DNA of 64,000 bases from contig NZ_JAGJBZ010000002.1 of NCBI RefSeq assembly GCF_020010925.1, positions 1,798,001-1,862,000 on the forward strand. The letters are read 5' to 3'. Shown here piece after piece: positions 27,500-35,693 of this stretch (the stretch's first letter is position 1; every line of letters begins with the position of its first letter). The notes below the pieces were generated by a model. The model was not told the DNA's origin. It saw only the letters and a list, made by a program, of their open reading frames with translations, and made no database searches. The DNA is from Streptomyces griseiscabiei. Lineage in GTDB: Bacteria; Actinomycetota; Actinomycetes; Streptomycetales; Streptomycetaceae. Made by a program: the position numbers and the translations under genes.

Positions 27500-27891
27500 G
27501 ACCTCAGCTGCCTGTTCGGTGAGGACGGGCGAGAAACGGCCCGCAGGTGGGGGGAGACCGACTGCTCCGGGCGGCTCCCGGTGACCGTTCCCCCAGGGAC
27601 TCCGGATCTCCCGGTGCCACGGCCCGCGTTCGGGCCGCCGGTCACGGGTGTCCCGAGTGCTGCCCCGGTTCCTGAGCGAGGCAACGGGGCGCGATCGCTC
27701 GGGCGGGGTTGATGTCAGCCTAGATGCTGAAGTGACAAACGGGCAGCGTTTTCAGCCAGCGCTTTAAACTTCCATTAAGTGAAGGGCGCACTCATTTCAC
27801 GTTCTGTACAAGGCGAGTTGACATGATGTCAGCTGACTCCTGTCAACGGAGAGGGCGACCGACGACCGGCTCGGTGGCCGATCTTCGACGG
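27500..27891. other. Intergenic region upstream of the kinase gene, with AT-rich palindromes
   Basis: No gene is supported here. The right half (about 27720-27850) is AT-rich for this genome. It holds GTTGACA (27817-27823) mirrored by TGTCAAC (27841-27847), with a perfect 10-bp palindrome GTCAGCTGAC (27828-27837) between them. A TAGGCT-like minus-strand -10 candidate lies at 27717-27722, without a matching -35. The kinase promoter is probably in this region. Confidence 0.5.
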
Positions 27892-28383
27892 TCAGGCCAC
27901 CCGCTCGCCGTTCTCCAACTCGACCGTACCCGTGCCGTCCGCGAGCACGTCGAGGGCGGCGAGCACCCGGGGGCCCAGGGCCCCCGGGAGGTGGTCGGTG
28001 AGCTCGCCGCGCGGGACGAGCCGCCAGGACAGCAGCTCCTCCTCCTGCAGCCGGATCCGCTTCAGGTCCTCCTCGCCGAGCACGCCGCCGTCGTACACGT
28101 ACGCCACCAGCGGCGGCCGTCCCGGCCACCGCACCCAGTCCACGGCCAGCAGCCGCCCGAGGACGACGTCCAGCCCGATCTCCTCCAGCGTCTCGCGCCG
28201 GGCGCCCTGCCTCGGGGTCTCGCCGTCGTCCGACTCGATCGTGCCGCCCGGAAGCGCCCATCCCTCGCGGTAGTTGGGCTCGACGAGCAGGACCCGTCCC
28301 TCGGCGTCCTGGAAGAGCGCGGCGGCACCGGCGAAGACACGGGGCAGGCTCGCGAGATACGCGTCGAAGTCCGAAGTGGTCAT
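27892..28383 (-). CDS. Nudix hydrolase
   Basis: 163 residues from ATG 28383. The Nudix box ends canonically (RETLEEIG), but the preceding loop reads GGTIESDDGE, two residues longer than the usual GGxxExGE spacing. Nudix enzymes cleave nucleoside diphosphates linked to another group, such as ADP-ribose, NADH or oxidised dNTPs. It is 74 bases downstream of an ADP-ribosylglycohydrolase gene on the same strand. ADP-ribose is therefore a plausible substrate by context, though the family is broad. Confidence 0.9.
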   Translation of the reverse strand: MTTSDFDAYLASLPRVFAGAAALFQDAEGRVLLVEPNYREGWALPGGTIESDDGETPRQGARRETLEEIGLDVVLGRLLAVDWVRWPGRPPLVAYVYDGGVLGEEDLKRIRLQEEELLSWRLVPRGELTDHLPGALGPRVLAALDVLADGTGTVELENGERVA

Positions 28384-28457
28384 CCAGGAAGGGTAGACGG
28401 CCCCCGAAGGGCGCGAAATCGGCGCTCGGGGAGCGGACGGAGCGGACGGAGCGGCGC

Positions 28458-29555
28458 TCAGAGGCCGGAGGCCTCCGCCAGCCGCACCGTGCGCTCCGCG
28501 AGTTCGCTGACGCGCACCCCGTCGAAGCCGAACACGGCGCTGCGCACGGTGTCCTCCAGCGGGTCCTTCCACCGGTCCGGGATCGCGGCGGCCCCGCACA
28601 GCACCCCCGCCACCGAACCGGCGGTGGCCCCGTTCGAGTCGGTGTCCAGCCCGCCGCGGACGGTCAGCGCGATCGTCCGGGTGAAGTCGCCCTCGCCGTA
28701 CAGCAGCCCGGCGGTGAGGACGGCGGCGTTCGGCACGACATGGATCCACCCCGCACCCACCGTCTCCTCGCCCACCGTCGTCAGCGTCTCCTCCCGGTCC
28801 AGCCCGGCGTCGTACAGCGACACGACCCGCCGTACGGTCCGGGCGAGGCGACTGCTCGCCGGGATCACCGCCAGCGCCTCCTCCACGGCCGCCCGCGCCC
28901 CCGGCGCCGTGAACGCCGCCGCGACCAGCGCCGCCGCCCACTGCGCGCCGTACACCCCGTTGCCGGTGTGCGACAGCACCGCGTCGCGCCGGGCCAGCGA
29001 GGCCGCGCGCCGGGGCAGGCCCGGGGAGGTCCAGCCGAAGACGTCGGCGCGGATGAGGGCGCCGATCCACTCCTGGTACGGGTTGTCGTACGTGGCGGTC
29101 AGCGGCGGCTTCAGCCCCCGGGCGAGATTGCGGTAGGCCGCCCGCTCCGCCGTGAACGTCTGCAGATACGGCAGCCGCAGCAGCCACAGGTCGCCGACCT
29201 GCTCGGTGCTGAAGCCGAAGCCGTGGGTCTCCAGGAGGTGGAGTCCGAGGATCGCGTAGTCGATGTCGTCGTCACGGCAGCTGCCGTGGATCCGCCCGCG
29301 TACGCAGCCGCGCCACTCGGGCCGCAGCGCCCGCCGGTCGCTCTCGCTGGCCGGCTCCGGGAGGTAGTCGGTGAGCGGCAGGGCCCCGGCCTGCCGCAGA
29401 TAGCGGTCGATGCGCTCCCGCGTCCACACCTCCCCCTGCTCGACCGGCTTCCCGAGCATGTTCCCCGCGATCCGGCCGAGCCAGCCCCCGAGAACACGGT
29501 CGGCGAGCACGGCGCCCACGGGGGGCGTGAGGGGCGCGGAGGCGGTGGGCGTCAT
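28458..29555 (-). CDS. ADP-ribosylglycohydrolase family protein
   Basis: 365 residues from ATG 29555. Both di-metal motifs are visible: SCRDDDIDYAILGL (Asp triplet, residues ~92-105) and GGLDTDSNGATAGS (DTDS/N, residues ~300-313). The fold (ARH/DraG) removes ADP-ribose from arginine, serine or DNA/RNA ends with Mg2+. The upstream sequence gives no good ribosome site, so a start a few codons downstream is possible. Its neighbours are a Nudix hydrolase and, 4 kb away, a sirtuin. Confidence 0.9.
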   Translation of the reverse strand: MTPTASAPLTPPVGAVLADRVLGGWLGRIAGNMLGKPVEQGEVWTRERIDRYLRQAGALPLTDYLPEPASESDRRALRPEWRGCVRGRIHGSCRDDDIDYAILGLHLLETHGFGFSTEQVGDLWLLRLPYLQTFTAERAAYRNLARGLKPPLTATYDNPYQEWIGALIRADVFGWTSPGLPRRAASLARRDAVLSHTGNGVYGAQWAAALVAAAFTAPGARAAVEEALAVIPASSRLARTVRRVVSLYDAGLDREETLTTVGEETVGAGWIHVVPNAAVLTAGLLYGEGDFTRTIALTVRGGLDTDSNGATAGSVAGVLCGAAAIPDRWKDPLEDTVRSAVFGFDGVRVSELAERTVRLAEASGL

Positions 29556-29720
29556 GGTGGAGGTGTACCCGCTTCCGGGCCCGTCGGCCCGTACGGGGCC
29601 GGTGCGCACGGTGTTCGGTGGGCGGGACGGGGCATGACGTACGAGGGCCGGGGCGGTTAGGGTCGCAGCGGCGCGACTGCCTTGACGTGCGCAAGGCCCG
29701 ATGAGCGAGGGGAACGCAAG

Positions 29721-30962
29721 GTGGCGAACGCCGCAGGGGACGGGATCGATCCGTCCGTCGATCCGTCGATCGACACGTCCATCGTTACGAGCACGAGCAC
29801 GGACACCGGCACGGGCGTCGACGGGGACGCGGCCGGTGCGCGCGTGCTGATCGCCGCGGACAAGTTCAAGGGCACGCTGACGGCCGTCCAGGTCGCCGAG
29901 CGGGTCACGGCGGGCCTGCGCCGGGTCGTGCCCGACCTGGCGGTCGAGGCGCTGCCGGTCGCCGACGGCGGCGACGGCACGGTGGCCGCGGCGGTCGCGG
30001 CCGGTTTCGAACGCCGTGAGGTACGGGTCGCCGGGCCGCTCGGCGAGCCCGTCACCGCCGCGTACGCGCTGCGCGGTGACACGGCCGTCGTCGAGATGGC
30101 CGAGGCGAGCGGGTTGCAGCGGCTGCCCGCCGGGGTCTTCGCGCCGCTCACCGCCTCCACGTACGGCTCCGGCGAACTGCTGCGTGCCGCACTCGACGCG
30201 GGCGCCCGCACGGTCGTGTTCGGCGTGGGCGGCAGCGCCACGACGGACGGCGGCGCGGGCATGCTCGCCGCGCTCGGGGCGCGCTTCCTGGACGCGGCGG
30301 GGGAGCCCGTCGGGCCCGGCGGCGGGGGCCTGCGCGACCTGGTCACCGCGGACCTGTCCGGCCTCGACGCGCGACTCGCCTCGATCGACCTCGTCCTCGC
30401 GAGCGACGTCGACAACCCGCTGACGGGGCCGAAGGGCGCGCCCGCGGTGTACGGGCCGCAGAAGGGCGCGAGCGAGGCGGACGTGGCCGTGCTGGACGCG
30501 GCCCTGGGTCACTTCGCGGCCGTCCTGGAGAAGACGGTCGGGGAGCGGGTGGCCGGGTACGCCCTCGCGCCGGGCGCGGGGGCCGCCGGGGGCATCGGGT
30601 ACGGCGCCCTCGTCCTCGGGGCCCGCTTCCGGGCCGGTATCGAGGTCATGCTCGACGTCCTGGGCTTCGCGCCGGCGTTGGCGAAGGCGACGCTCGTCAT
30701 CACCGGTGAGGGCTCCCTCGACGAGCAGACCCTCCACGGCAAGGCCCCCGCCGGGGTGGCCGCCGCGGCGCGGGCCGCCGGCAAGGAGGTCGTGGCGGTG
30801 TGCGGGCGGCTGGCGCTGACGTCGGAGGTGCTGGGCCGGGCCGGTATCCGGCGGGCCTACCCTCTGACCGAGGTCGAGCCGGACGTCGAGCGCTGCCTCG
30901 CCGACCCGGGACCGATCCTGGAAACCGTCGCCGAACGCATCGCCCGGGATCTCCTCGCCTGA
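29721..30962 (+). CDS. Glycerate kinase (GlxK/GarK type)
   Basis: 413 residues from GTG 29721, with GAGGGG nine bases upstream. The family core begins near residue 41 (VLIAADKFKGTLTA) and includes VADGGDGT, GGSATTDGGAGML and ITGEGSLDEQT. It phosphorylates D-glycerate with ATP, giving 2-phosphoglycerate, in the cytoplasm. The first ~40 residues are a low-complexity Asp/Ser/Thr extension encoded by short repeats of GATCCGTC-like units. That extension is unusual for the family and suggests either a tail or a later true start. Divergent from the ADP-ribosylglycohydrolase gene. Confidence 0.92.
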   Translation: MANAAGDGIDPSVDPSIDTSIVTSTSTDTGTGVDGDAAGARVLIAADKFKGTLTAVQVAERVTAGLRRVVPDLAVEALPVADGGDGTVAAAVAAGFERREVRVAGPLGEPVTAAYALRGDTAVVEMAEASGLQRLPAGVFAPLTASTYGSGELLRAALDAGARTVVFGVGGSATTDGGAGMLAALGARFLDAAGEPVGPGGGGLRDLVTADLSGLDARLASIDLVLASDVDNPLTGPKGAPAVYGPQKGASEADVAVLDAALGHFAAVLEKTVGERVAGYALAPGAGAAGGIGYGALVLGARFRAGIEVMLDVLGFAPALAKATLVITGEGSLDEQTLHGKAPAGVAAAARAAGKEVVAVCGRLALTSEVLGRAGIRRAYPLTEVEPDVERCLADPGPILETVAERIARDLLA

Positions 30963-31005
30963 TCAGGGTTTTCTCGCCCCCGCCGCCCCTACCCGTCCCA
31001 TCCCC

Positions 31006-31020
31006 AGGGGCTTCGCCCCT
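31006..31020 (+). terminator. Small hairpin after glycerate kinase
   Basis: AGGGGC-TTC-GCCCCT forms a 6-bp stem 44 bases after the glycerate kinase stop. Similar CCCCAGGGGCTTCG units are familiar in Streptomyces intergenic DNA, so it may be part of a dispersed repeat rather than a dedicated terminator. Confidence 0.5.
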
Positions 31021-31057
31021 TCGACCCCGGGAGACCGGGTGTTGGGGGTGGGTGGGT

Positions 31058-31204
31058 GGGTGCGGGTTCGGTGGGGGCTTCTCGCGCAGTTCCCCGCGCC
31101 CCTGAAGAGGCCTGCGGCCCCTTCAGGGCGAAAAGCACGGGGCGCAGCCCCTGCTTTCAGGGGCGCGGGGAACTGCGCGACCAGCCCCCACCGAACCCGC
31201 ACCC
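31058..31204. repeat. Long intergenic inverted repeat (two 48-bp arms)
   Basis: The arm at 31058-31105 and the reverse complement of 31157-31204 are identical except for two adjacent bases. The 51-base centre carries smaller pairings (CCCCTTCAGGG and GGGGCGCAGCCCC). The core GCGCAGTTCCCCGCGCCCCTGA resembles a palindromic unit I recall as widespread between Streptomyces genes. It fills the space between glycerate kinase and the convergent pssA gene, which otherwise contains no gene. Confidence 0.8.
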
Positions 31205-31220
31205 GCCCCCGAACGCGAAA

Positions 31221-31255
31221 AGCCCCGGACCCGAAGCGGATCCGGGGCCGGGGCT
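31221..31255 (-). terminator. Terminator hairpin of pssA
   Basis: AGCCCCGG (31221-31228) pairs with CCGGGGCT at the right end (31248-31255), with further inner GC pairing. It lies 14 bases beyond the pssA stop in the direction of transcription. Confidence 0.65.
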
Positions 31256-31268
31256 CATCAGCGGAGCG

Positions 31269-32141
31269 TTACGGCTGTGTCGCCCGTGCCTCACGCCGGT
31301 TGTCGCGGAAGTTGTTCACCCGGCGTGCCGTGGCGAACAGCGGGATCACCGCGCCCATGACGAGCTGCAGCGCGCAGCCGGTCTGGAGGAGGAGCTGGCC
31401 GCCGGGGGCGTCGAAGGCCCAGGCCACCAGGAGGCCCATCGCGAGGACGATCCAGGTGAGCACCGCCGCCGCGAGGGGACCGCGGGGCTTCGGGTACTCC
31501 ACGCGGCTCACCATCAGCCACGCGACACCGACGATGGCCAGGAGCGTCGCCACGAAGGGCAGCTCCAGAAGCACGATCGAGATGACCGTGAGCGCCCCGA
31601 ACGGCGACGGCATGCCCTGGAAGGTGCCGTCCTTCACCGTCACACAGGAGAATCTCGCGAGCCTCAGCACCACCGCCAGCAGCACGACGATCGCGCCCAC
31701 CGCCGCCACCCGCTGGTGCGCGTCGTCCGCGACCATGCCGTAGACGAGGACGAAGTACGCCGGCGCGAGGCCGAAGCTGATCAGGTCGGAGAGGTTGTCC
31801 AGCTCCGCGCCCATCGGCGAGGAGCGGAGCTTGCGCGCCACCAGCCCGTCGAACAGGTCGAAGATCGCCGCGCACAGCATCAGGATCACGGCCGTGGCCG
31901 CGCTGTGCCGGGCCATGCCCGACTCCTGGCTGCCGGTGAGGTGCGGGATCAGAATGCCCGTGGTGGTGAAGTACACCGCCATGAAGCCGCACGTGGCGTT
32001 ACCGAGCGTGAGGGTGTCCGCTATCGACAGCCGGAGCGACAGCGGCATCTCCTCCGCGTCGTCCTCCACCTCGTCGACATCGGGCACCCAGCCGGTCGCG
32101 GCCGTCTGGCCGGGTTGGGTCTCCGGATCAATCACGGTCAA
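31269..32141 (-). CDS. pssA: CDP-diacylglycerol--serine O-phosphatidyltransferase
   Basis: 290 residues. The CDP-alcohol phosphotransferase signature is complete: DGLVAR, a short spacer, then GAELDNLSD (four catalytic Asp residues around residues 98-120). About seven or eight hydrophobic helices follow and surround it. It joins serine to CDP-diacylglycerol in the membrane to make phosphatidylserine. Its start overlaps the end of the psd gene by 14 bases, so both steps of phosphatidylethanolamine synthesis are translated together. Confidence 0.93.
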   Translation of the reverse strand: MTVIDPETQPGQTAATGWVPDVDEVEDDAEEMPLSLRLSIADTLTLGNATCGFMAVYFTTTGILIPHLTGSQESGMARHSAATAVILMLCAAIFDLFDGLVARKLRSSPMGAELDNLSDLISFGLAPAYFVLVYGMVADDAHQRVAAVGAIVVLLAVVLRLARFSCVTVKDGTFQGMPSPFGALTVISIVLLELPFVATLLAIVGVAWLMVSRVEYPKPRGPLAAAVLTWIVLAMGLLVAWAFDAPGGQLLLQTGCALQLVMGAVIPLFATARRVNNFRDNRREARATQP

Positions 32142-32784
32142 TGCGAGTCACCCCAGCCACGGTCTTCTGGCCCACCTCGACGTCGATCTCCACACCCTCG
32201 GGCAGGTAGATGTCGACGCGGGAGCCGAAGCGGATCAGCCCGATCCGGTCACCCTGCTCGACCTTGGTGCCCTCGGGGATGTACGGAACGATGCGGCGAG
32301 CCACGGCGCCGGCGATCTGGATCATCTCGATGTCACCGAGCTCGGTGTCGAAGTGCCAGACGACGCGCTCGTTGTTCTCGCTCTCCTTGTTGAACGCCGG
32401 TACGAACCCACCCGGGATGTGCTCCACGGACGTCACCGTGCCGGAGAGCGGCGCGCGGTTGACGTGGACGTTGAGCGGGCTCATGAAGATCGCGACGCGG
32501 GTCCGGCCGTCCTTCCACGGCATGATGCTCTGCACCACTCCGTCGGCGGGCGAGATGACCCGGCCCTGGGCGATCTCACGCTCGGGGTCGCGGAAGAACC
32601 ACAGCATGCCCGCCGCCAGCGCGGTGGCGGGTACGGCCACGGCCCGGGCCGCGCCGGAGCGGCGCGAGCGGGCGAGGCTGAGTGCTGCGGTGGCGACGGT
32701 CGGGAGAAGCCACGGCGAAGCTCCGCGCGCCAGCCGTACGCCGGCCAGGCTGTCGCGTGGTGCAGAGGTTTGGCTGTGGGGCAT
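32128..32784 (-). CDS. psd: Phosphatidylserine decarboxylase (short archaeal-type)
   Basis: 218 residues from ATG 32784, preceded by GAAGGT. A membrane segment lies near residues 20-55. MSPLNVHVNR, HIPGGFVPAF and the self-cleavage site RFGSRVDIYLPEG near residue 190 mark the short Psd family. The bond before the Ser is cut to create the pyruvoyl cofactor. It decarboxylates phosphatidylserine to phosphatidylethanolamine. It is the first gene of a two-gene operon with pssA. Confidence 0.94.
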   Translation of the reverse strand: MPHSQTSAPRDSLAGVRLARGASPWLLPTVATAALSLARSRRSGAARAVAVPATALAAGMLWFFRDPEREIAQGRVISPADGVVQSIMPWKDGRTRVAIFMSPLNVHVNRAPLSGTVTSVEHIPGGFVPAFNKESENNERVVWHFDTELGDIEMIQIAGAVARRIVPYIPEGTKVEQGDRIGLIRFGSRVDIYLPEGVEIDVEVGQKTVAGVTRIDRD

Positions 32785-32909
32785 GGATGACCTTCGTAGC
32801 GGATGATGCCGCGCGGTGACTGGGGACGGCGGCTTTCCGGGGATCGTACCGGTCGCGGGCCGCAACTGGGCAAGCCAGGAAGCCGAGTCGACGGCCGAAG
32901 AGTACTGAC

Positions 32910-32942
32910 GGGGTGTGATCTTCTTCTCGAAGAAAACACCCC
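32910..32942 (-). terminator. Terminator hairpin after the ethylmalonyl-CoA operon
   Basis: GGGGTGT (from 32910) pairs with ACACCCC (ending at 32942). The inner TTCTTC-TC-GAAGAA is a perfect palindrome. It lies 45 bases beyond the acyl-CoA dehydrogenase stop and before the psd promoter region. Confidence 0.65.
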
Positions 32943-32986
32943 GAATCAGACAACCGGCCCTGGACCAGCCCCGTACCAGCCCGGTA

Positions 32987-34192
32987 CTAGCCCTGGAATC
33001 GATACTCTTCGAGCAGCCGACGACCGATGATCATTTTCTGGATTTCGGCGGTACCTTCACCGATCAGCAGCATCGGCGCCTCACGGTAGAGACGCTCGAT
33101 CTCGTACTCCTTGGAGAAGCCGTAACCGCCGTGGATCCGGAAAGCGTCCTCGACGACTTCTTTGCAGTATTCGGAGGCGAGGTACTTCGCCATCCCCGCT
33201 TCGAGGTCGTTTCGTTGGCCCGAGTCCTTTTTGCGTGCTGCGTTCACCATCATCGCATGGGCGGCCTCGACCTTGGTAGCCATCTCGGCCAGCTTGAACT
33301 GGATCGCCTGGTGCTGGGCGATCTGCTTGCCGAAAGTGTGGCGCTGCTGGGCGTACCGGACGCCGAGTTCGAAAGCACGCTGAGCGACACCGCAGCCACG
33401 TGCGGCCACATTGACCCGGCCGACCTCGACGCCGTCCATCATTTGGTAAAACCCTCGGCCGGTGGTGCCGCCGAGTACACGATTGGCCGGAATGCGCAGT
33501 CCGTCCATGATGAGCTCGGTGGTGTCGACACCCTTGTAGCCCATCTTGTCGATCTTCCCGGGAATGGTGAGGCCGGGGCGGACCTCTCCGAAACCGGGCT
33601 CCTTCTCGACCAGGAAGGTCGTCATCGACTTGTGGGGCGCCGTGCCCTCCGGGTGTCCTTCGTCACTTCGGACGAGTACGGCGACCAGTGTTGACGTCCC
33701 GCCGTTCGTCAGCCACATCTTCTGACCGTTCAGGACGTACTCGTCGCCGTCCTTGACCGCCTTCGATGTGATCGCCGACACATCCGAGCCGAGCGCCGGC
33801 TCCGACATCGAGAAGGCGCCCCGGACGTCACCGGCCGCCATCCTCGGCAGGAAGTGGTCCTTCTGCTCCTGCGTGCCGTGCTGCTTGAGCATGTACGCCA
33901 CGATGAAGTGCGTGTTGATGATCCCGGACACGGACATCCAGCCCCGGGCGATCTCCTCCACGCAGAGCGCGTACGTGAGCAGGGACTCGCCCAGACCGCC
34001 GTACTCCTCGGGGATCATCAGCCCGAACAGGCCCAGTTCCTTGAGCCCGTCGACGATCGCTTGCGGATACTCGTCCCGGTGCTCCAGCTCGGTCGCGACC
34101 GGGATGATCTCCTTGTCCACGAAGTCGCGGACGGTGGACAGGATCTCCTGCTGGACGTCCGTGAGGCCGTGGGTCTGGGCGAGGCGTGCCAT
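32987..34192 (-). CDS. Acyl-CoA dehydrogenase of the ethylmalonyl-CoA cluster
   Basis: 401 residues with the standard three-domain acyl-CoA dehydrogenase layout: MSEPALGSDVSA (flavin loop), KMWLTNGG, RHTFGKQIAQHQ, IHGGYGFSKEY, and GEGTAEIQ carrying the catalytic Glu. The position in the ccr-meaA operon suggests methylsuccinyl-CoA dehydrogenase (methylsuccinyl-CoA to mesaconyl-CoA). It is shorter than the ~550-residue proteobacterial Mcd. It is the last gene of the operon, five bases after the MaoC gene. A plain short-chain dehydrogenase remains possible. Confidence 0.88.
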   Translation of the reverse strand: MARLAQTHGLTDVQQEILSTVRDFVDKEIIPVATELEHRDEYPQAIVDGLKELGLFGLMIPEEYGGLGESLLTYALCVEEIARGWMSVSGIINTHFIVAYMLKQHGTQEQKDHFLPRMAAGDVRGAFSMSEPALGSDVSAITSKAVKDGDEYVLNGQKMWLTNGGTSTLVAVLVRSDEGHPEGTAPHKSMTTFLVEKEPGFGEVRPGLTIPGKIDKMGYKGVDTTELIMDGLRIPANRVLGGTTGRGFYQMMDGVEVGRVNVAARGCGVAQRAFELGVRYAQQRHTFGKQIAQHQAIQFKLAEMATKVEAAHAMMVNAARKKDSGQRNDLEAGMAKYLASEYCKEVVEDAFRIHGGYGFSKEYEIERLYREAPMLLIGEGTAEIQKMIIGRRLLEEYRFQG

Positions 34193-34196
34193 GGGG

Positions 34197-34703
34197 TCAG
34201 CCCTCCTGAAGTTCCGGGCGGCCGGGCTGCTCGCCGCCGCGCTCCTTGATGTAGGTCTCGGTGGGCACCATGACCTTGCGGCGGAACACGCAGACCAGCG
34301 TGCCGTCCTGCTTGTAGCCCTTGGTCTCGACGTGGACGATGCCGCGGTCGTTCTTGGACTTGGACGGCCACTTGTCGAGCACGGTGGTCTGGCCGTAGAG
34401 CGTGTCGCCGTGGAAGGTCGGCGCCACGTGCTTCAGCGACTCGATCTCCAGGTTGGCGATCGCCTTGCCGGAGACGTCCGGCACGGACATGCCCAGCAGC
34501 AGCGAGTAGATGTAGTTCCCGACCACCACGTTCTTGCCGAAGTCCGTCGTCTTCTCGGCGTAGTTGGCGTCCATGTGGAGCGGGTGGTGGTTCATGGTGA
34601 GGAGACAGAAGAGGTGGTCGTCGTACTCCGTGACCGTTTTCCCGGGCCAGTGCTTGTAGACCGCCCCGACCTCGAACTCCTCGTAGGTGCGTCCGAATTG
34701 CAT
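34197..34703 (-). CDS. MaoC-like hot-dog hydratase (mesaconyl-CoA hydratase candidate)
   Basis: 168 residues, a single hot-dog domain. The MaoC hydratase motif is visible as LTMNHHPLHMDANYAEKT (Asp/His dyad region), followed by VVGNYIYSLLLGMS. Context in the ethylmalonyl-CoA pathway suggests hydration of mesaconyl-CoA to beta-methylmalyl-CoA. The classical proteobacterial enzyme is a double hot-dog of about twice this length, so this one probably acts as a homodimer. The gap to the lyase gene is 15 bases. Confidence 0.85.
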   Translation of the reverse strand: MQFGRTYEEFEVGAVYKHWPGKTVTEYDDHLFCLLTMNHHPLHMDANYAEKTTDFGKNVVVGNYIYSLLLGMSVPDVSGKAIANLEIESLKHVAPTFHGDTLYGQTTVLDKWPSKSKNDRGIVHVETKGYKQDGTLVCVFRRKVMVPTETYIKERGGEQPGRPELQEG

Positions 34704-34718
34704 CGCGCTCAGTGCCTC

Positions 34719-35693
34719 TCAGCTCTCGGGGATCTCGAACTTCGACGTACGGGTCATCCCCGCCGCACGCCCCTTGCCCGAGACGACCAGCGCCATCTTC
34801 CGGCTGGCCTCGTCGATCATCTCGTCGCCGAGCATCGCCGAGCCCTTCTTGCCGCCGGCCTCGGAGGTGCACCAGTCGTACGCGTCCAGGATCAGTTCGG
34901 CGTGGTCGAAGTCCTCCTGCGAGGGCGAGAAGATCTCGTTGGACGCCTCGACCTGGCCCGGGTGCAGCACCCACTTGCCGTCGAAGCCGAGCGCGGCGGC
35001 CCGCCGGGCGACCTCGCGGTAGCCGTCGACATTGCGGATCTGCAGGTAGGGGCCGTCGATCGCCTGGAGGTTGTTGGCGCGGGCGGCCATCAGGATCTTC
35101 ATCAGGATGTAGTGGTAGGCGTCCGCCGGGTAGCCGGGCGGCTGTTCGCCCACGACCAGCGACTTCATGTTGATCGACGCCATGAAGTCGGCCGGGCCGA
35201 AGATGATCGTCTCGACGCGCTGGGAGGCGGTCGCGATCTCGTTGACGTTGTTGAGGCCCTGCGCGTTCTCGATCTGCGCCTCGATGCCGATCTTGCCGAC
35301 CTCGAAGCCCATGGTCTTCTCGATCTGGGTCAGCAGGAGGTCGAGGGCGACGACCTGCTGGGCCGTCTGCACCTTCGGCAGCATGATGCAGTCGAGGTTC
35401 TGGCCCGCGCCCTCGACGACGGTCACGACATCGCGGTACGTCCACTCCGTCGTCCAGTCGTTGACACGCACGACCCGGGTCTTGCCGGTCCAGTCGCCCT
35501 CGTTGAGGAACTTGACGATGGTGTGCCGCGCCTCGGGTTTGGCGAGCGGGGCGCAGGCGTCCTCCAGGTCGAGGAAGACCTGGTCCGCCGGGAGGCCCTG
35601 GGCCTTCTCCAGGAAGCGCGGGTTGCTTCCCGGCACCGCGAGGCAGGAGCGCCGCGGACGGAGGCGGTTCACCTGGGGGACAGGGCTGGTCAT
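34719..35693 (-). CDS. HpcH/HpaI-family CoA-ester lyase (malyl-/beta-methylmalyl-CoA lyase)
   Basis: 324 residues of the CitE-like TIM barrel. RSCLAVPGSNPRFLEKA and FLDLEDACAPLAKPEAR hold the conserved Arg and Glu/Asp; VVRVNDWTT, LPKVQTAQQV and EAQIENAQGL (metal Glu) follow. It cleaves beta-methylmalyl-CoA to glyoxylate and propionyl-CoA, and may also condense or cleave malyl-CoA. The ATG overlaps the meaA stop by four bases (ATGA), showing coupling in the ethylmalonyl-CoA operon. Confidence 0.9.
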   Translation of the reverse strand: MTSPVPQVNRLRPRRSCLAVPGSNPRFLEKAQGLPADQVFLDLEDACAPLAKPEARHTIVKFLNEGDWTGKTRVVRVNDWTTEWTYRDVVTVVEGAGQNLDCIMLPKVQTAQQVVALDLLLTQIEKTMGFEVGKIGIEAQIENAQGLNNVNEIATASQRVETIIFGPADFMASINMKSLVVGEQPPGYPADAYHYILMKILMAARANNLQAIDGPYLQIRNVDGYREVARRAAALGFDGKWVLHPGQVEASNEIFSPSQEDFDHAELILDAYDWCTSEAGGKKGSAMLGDEMIDEASRKMALVVSGKGRAAGMTRTSKFEIPES

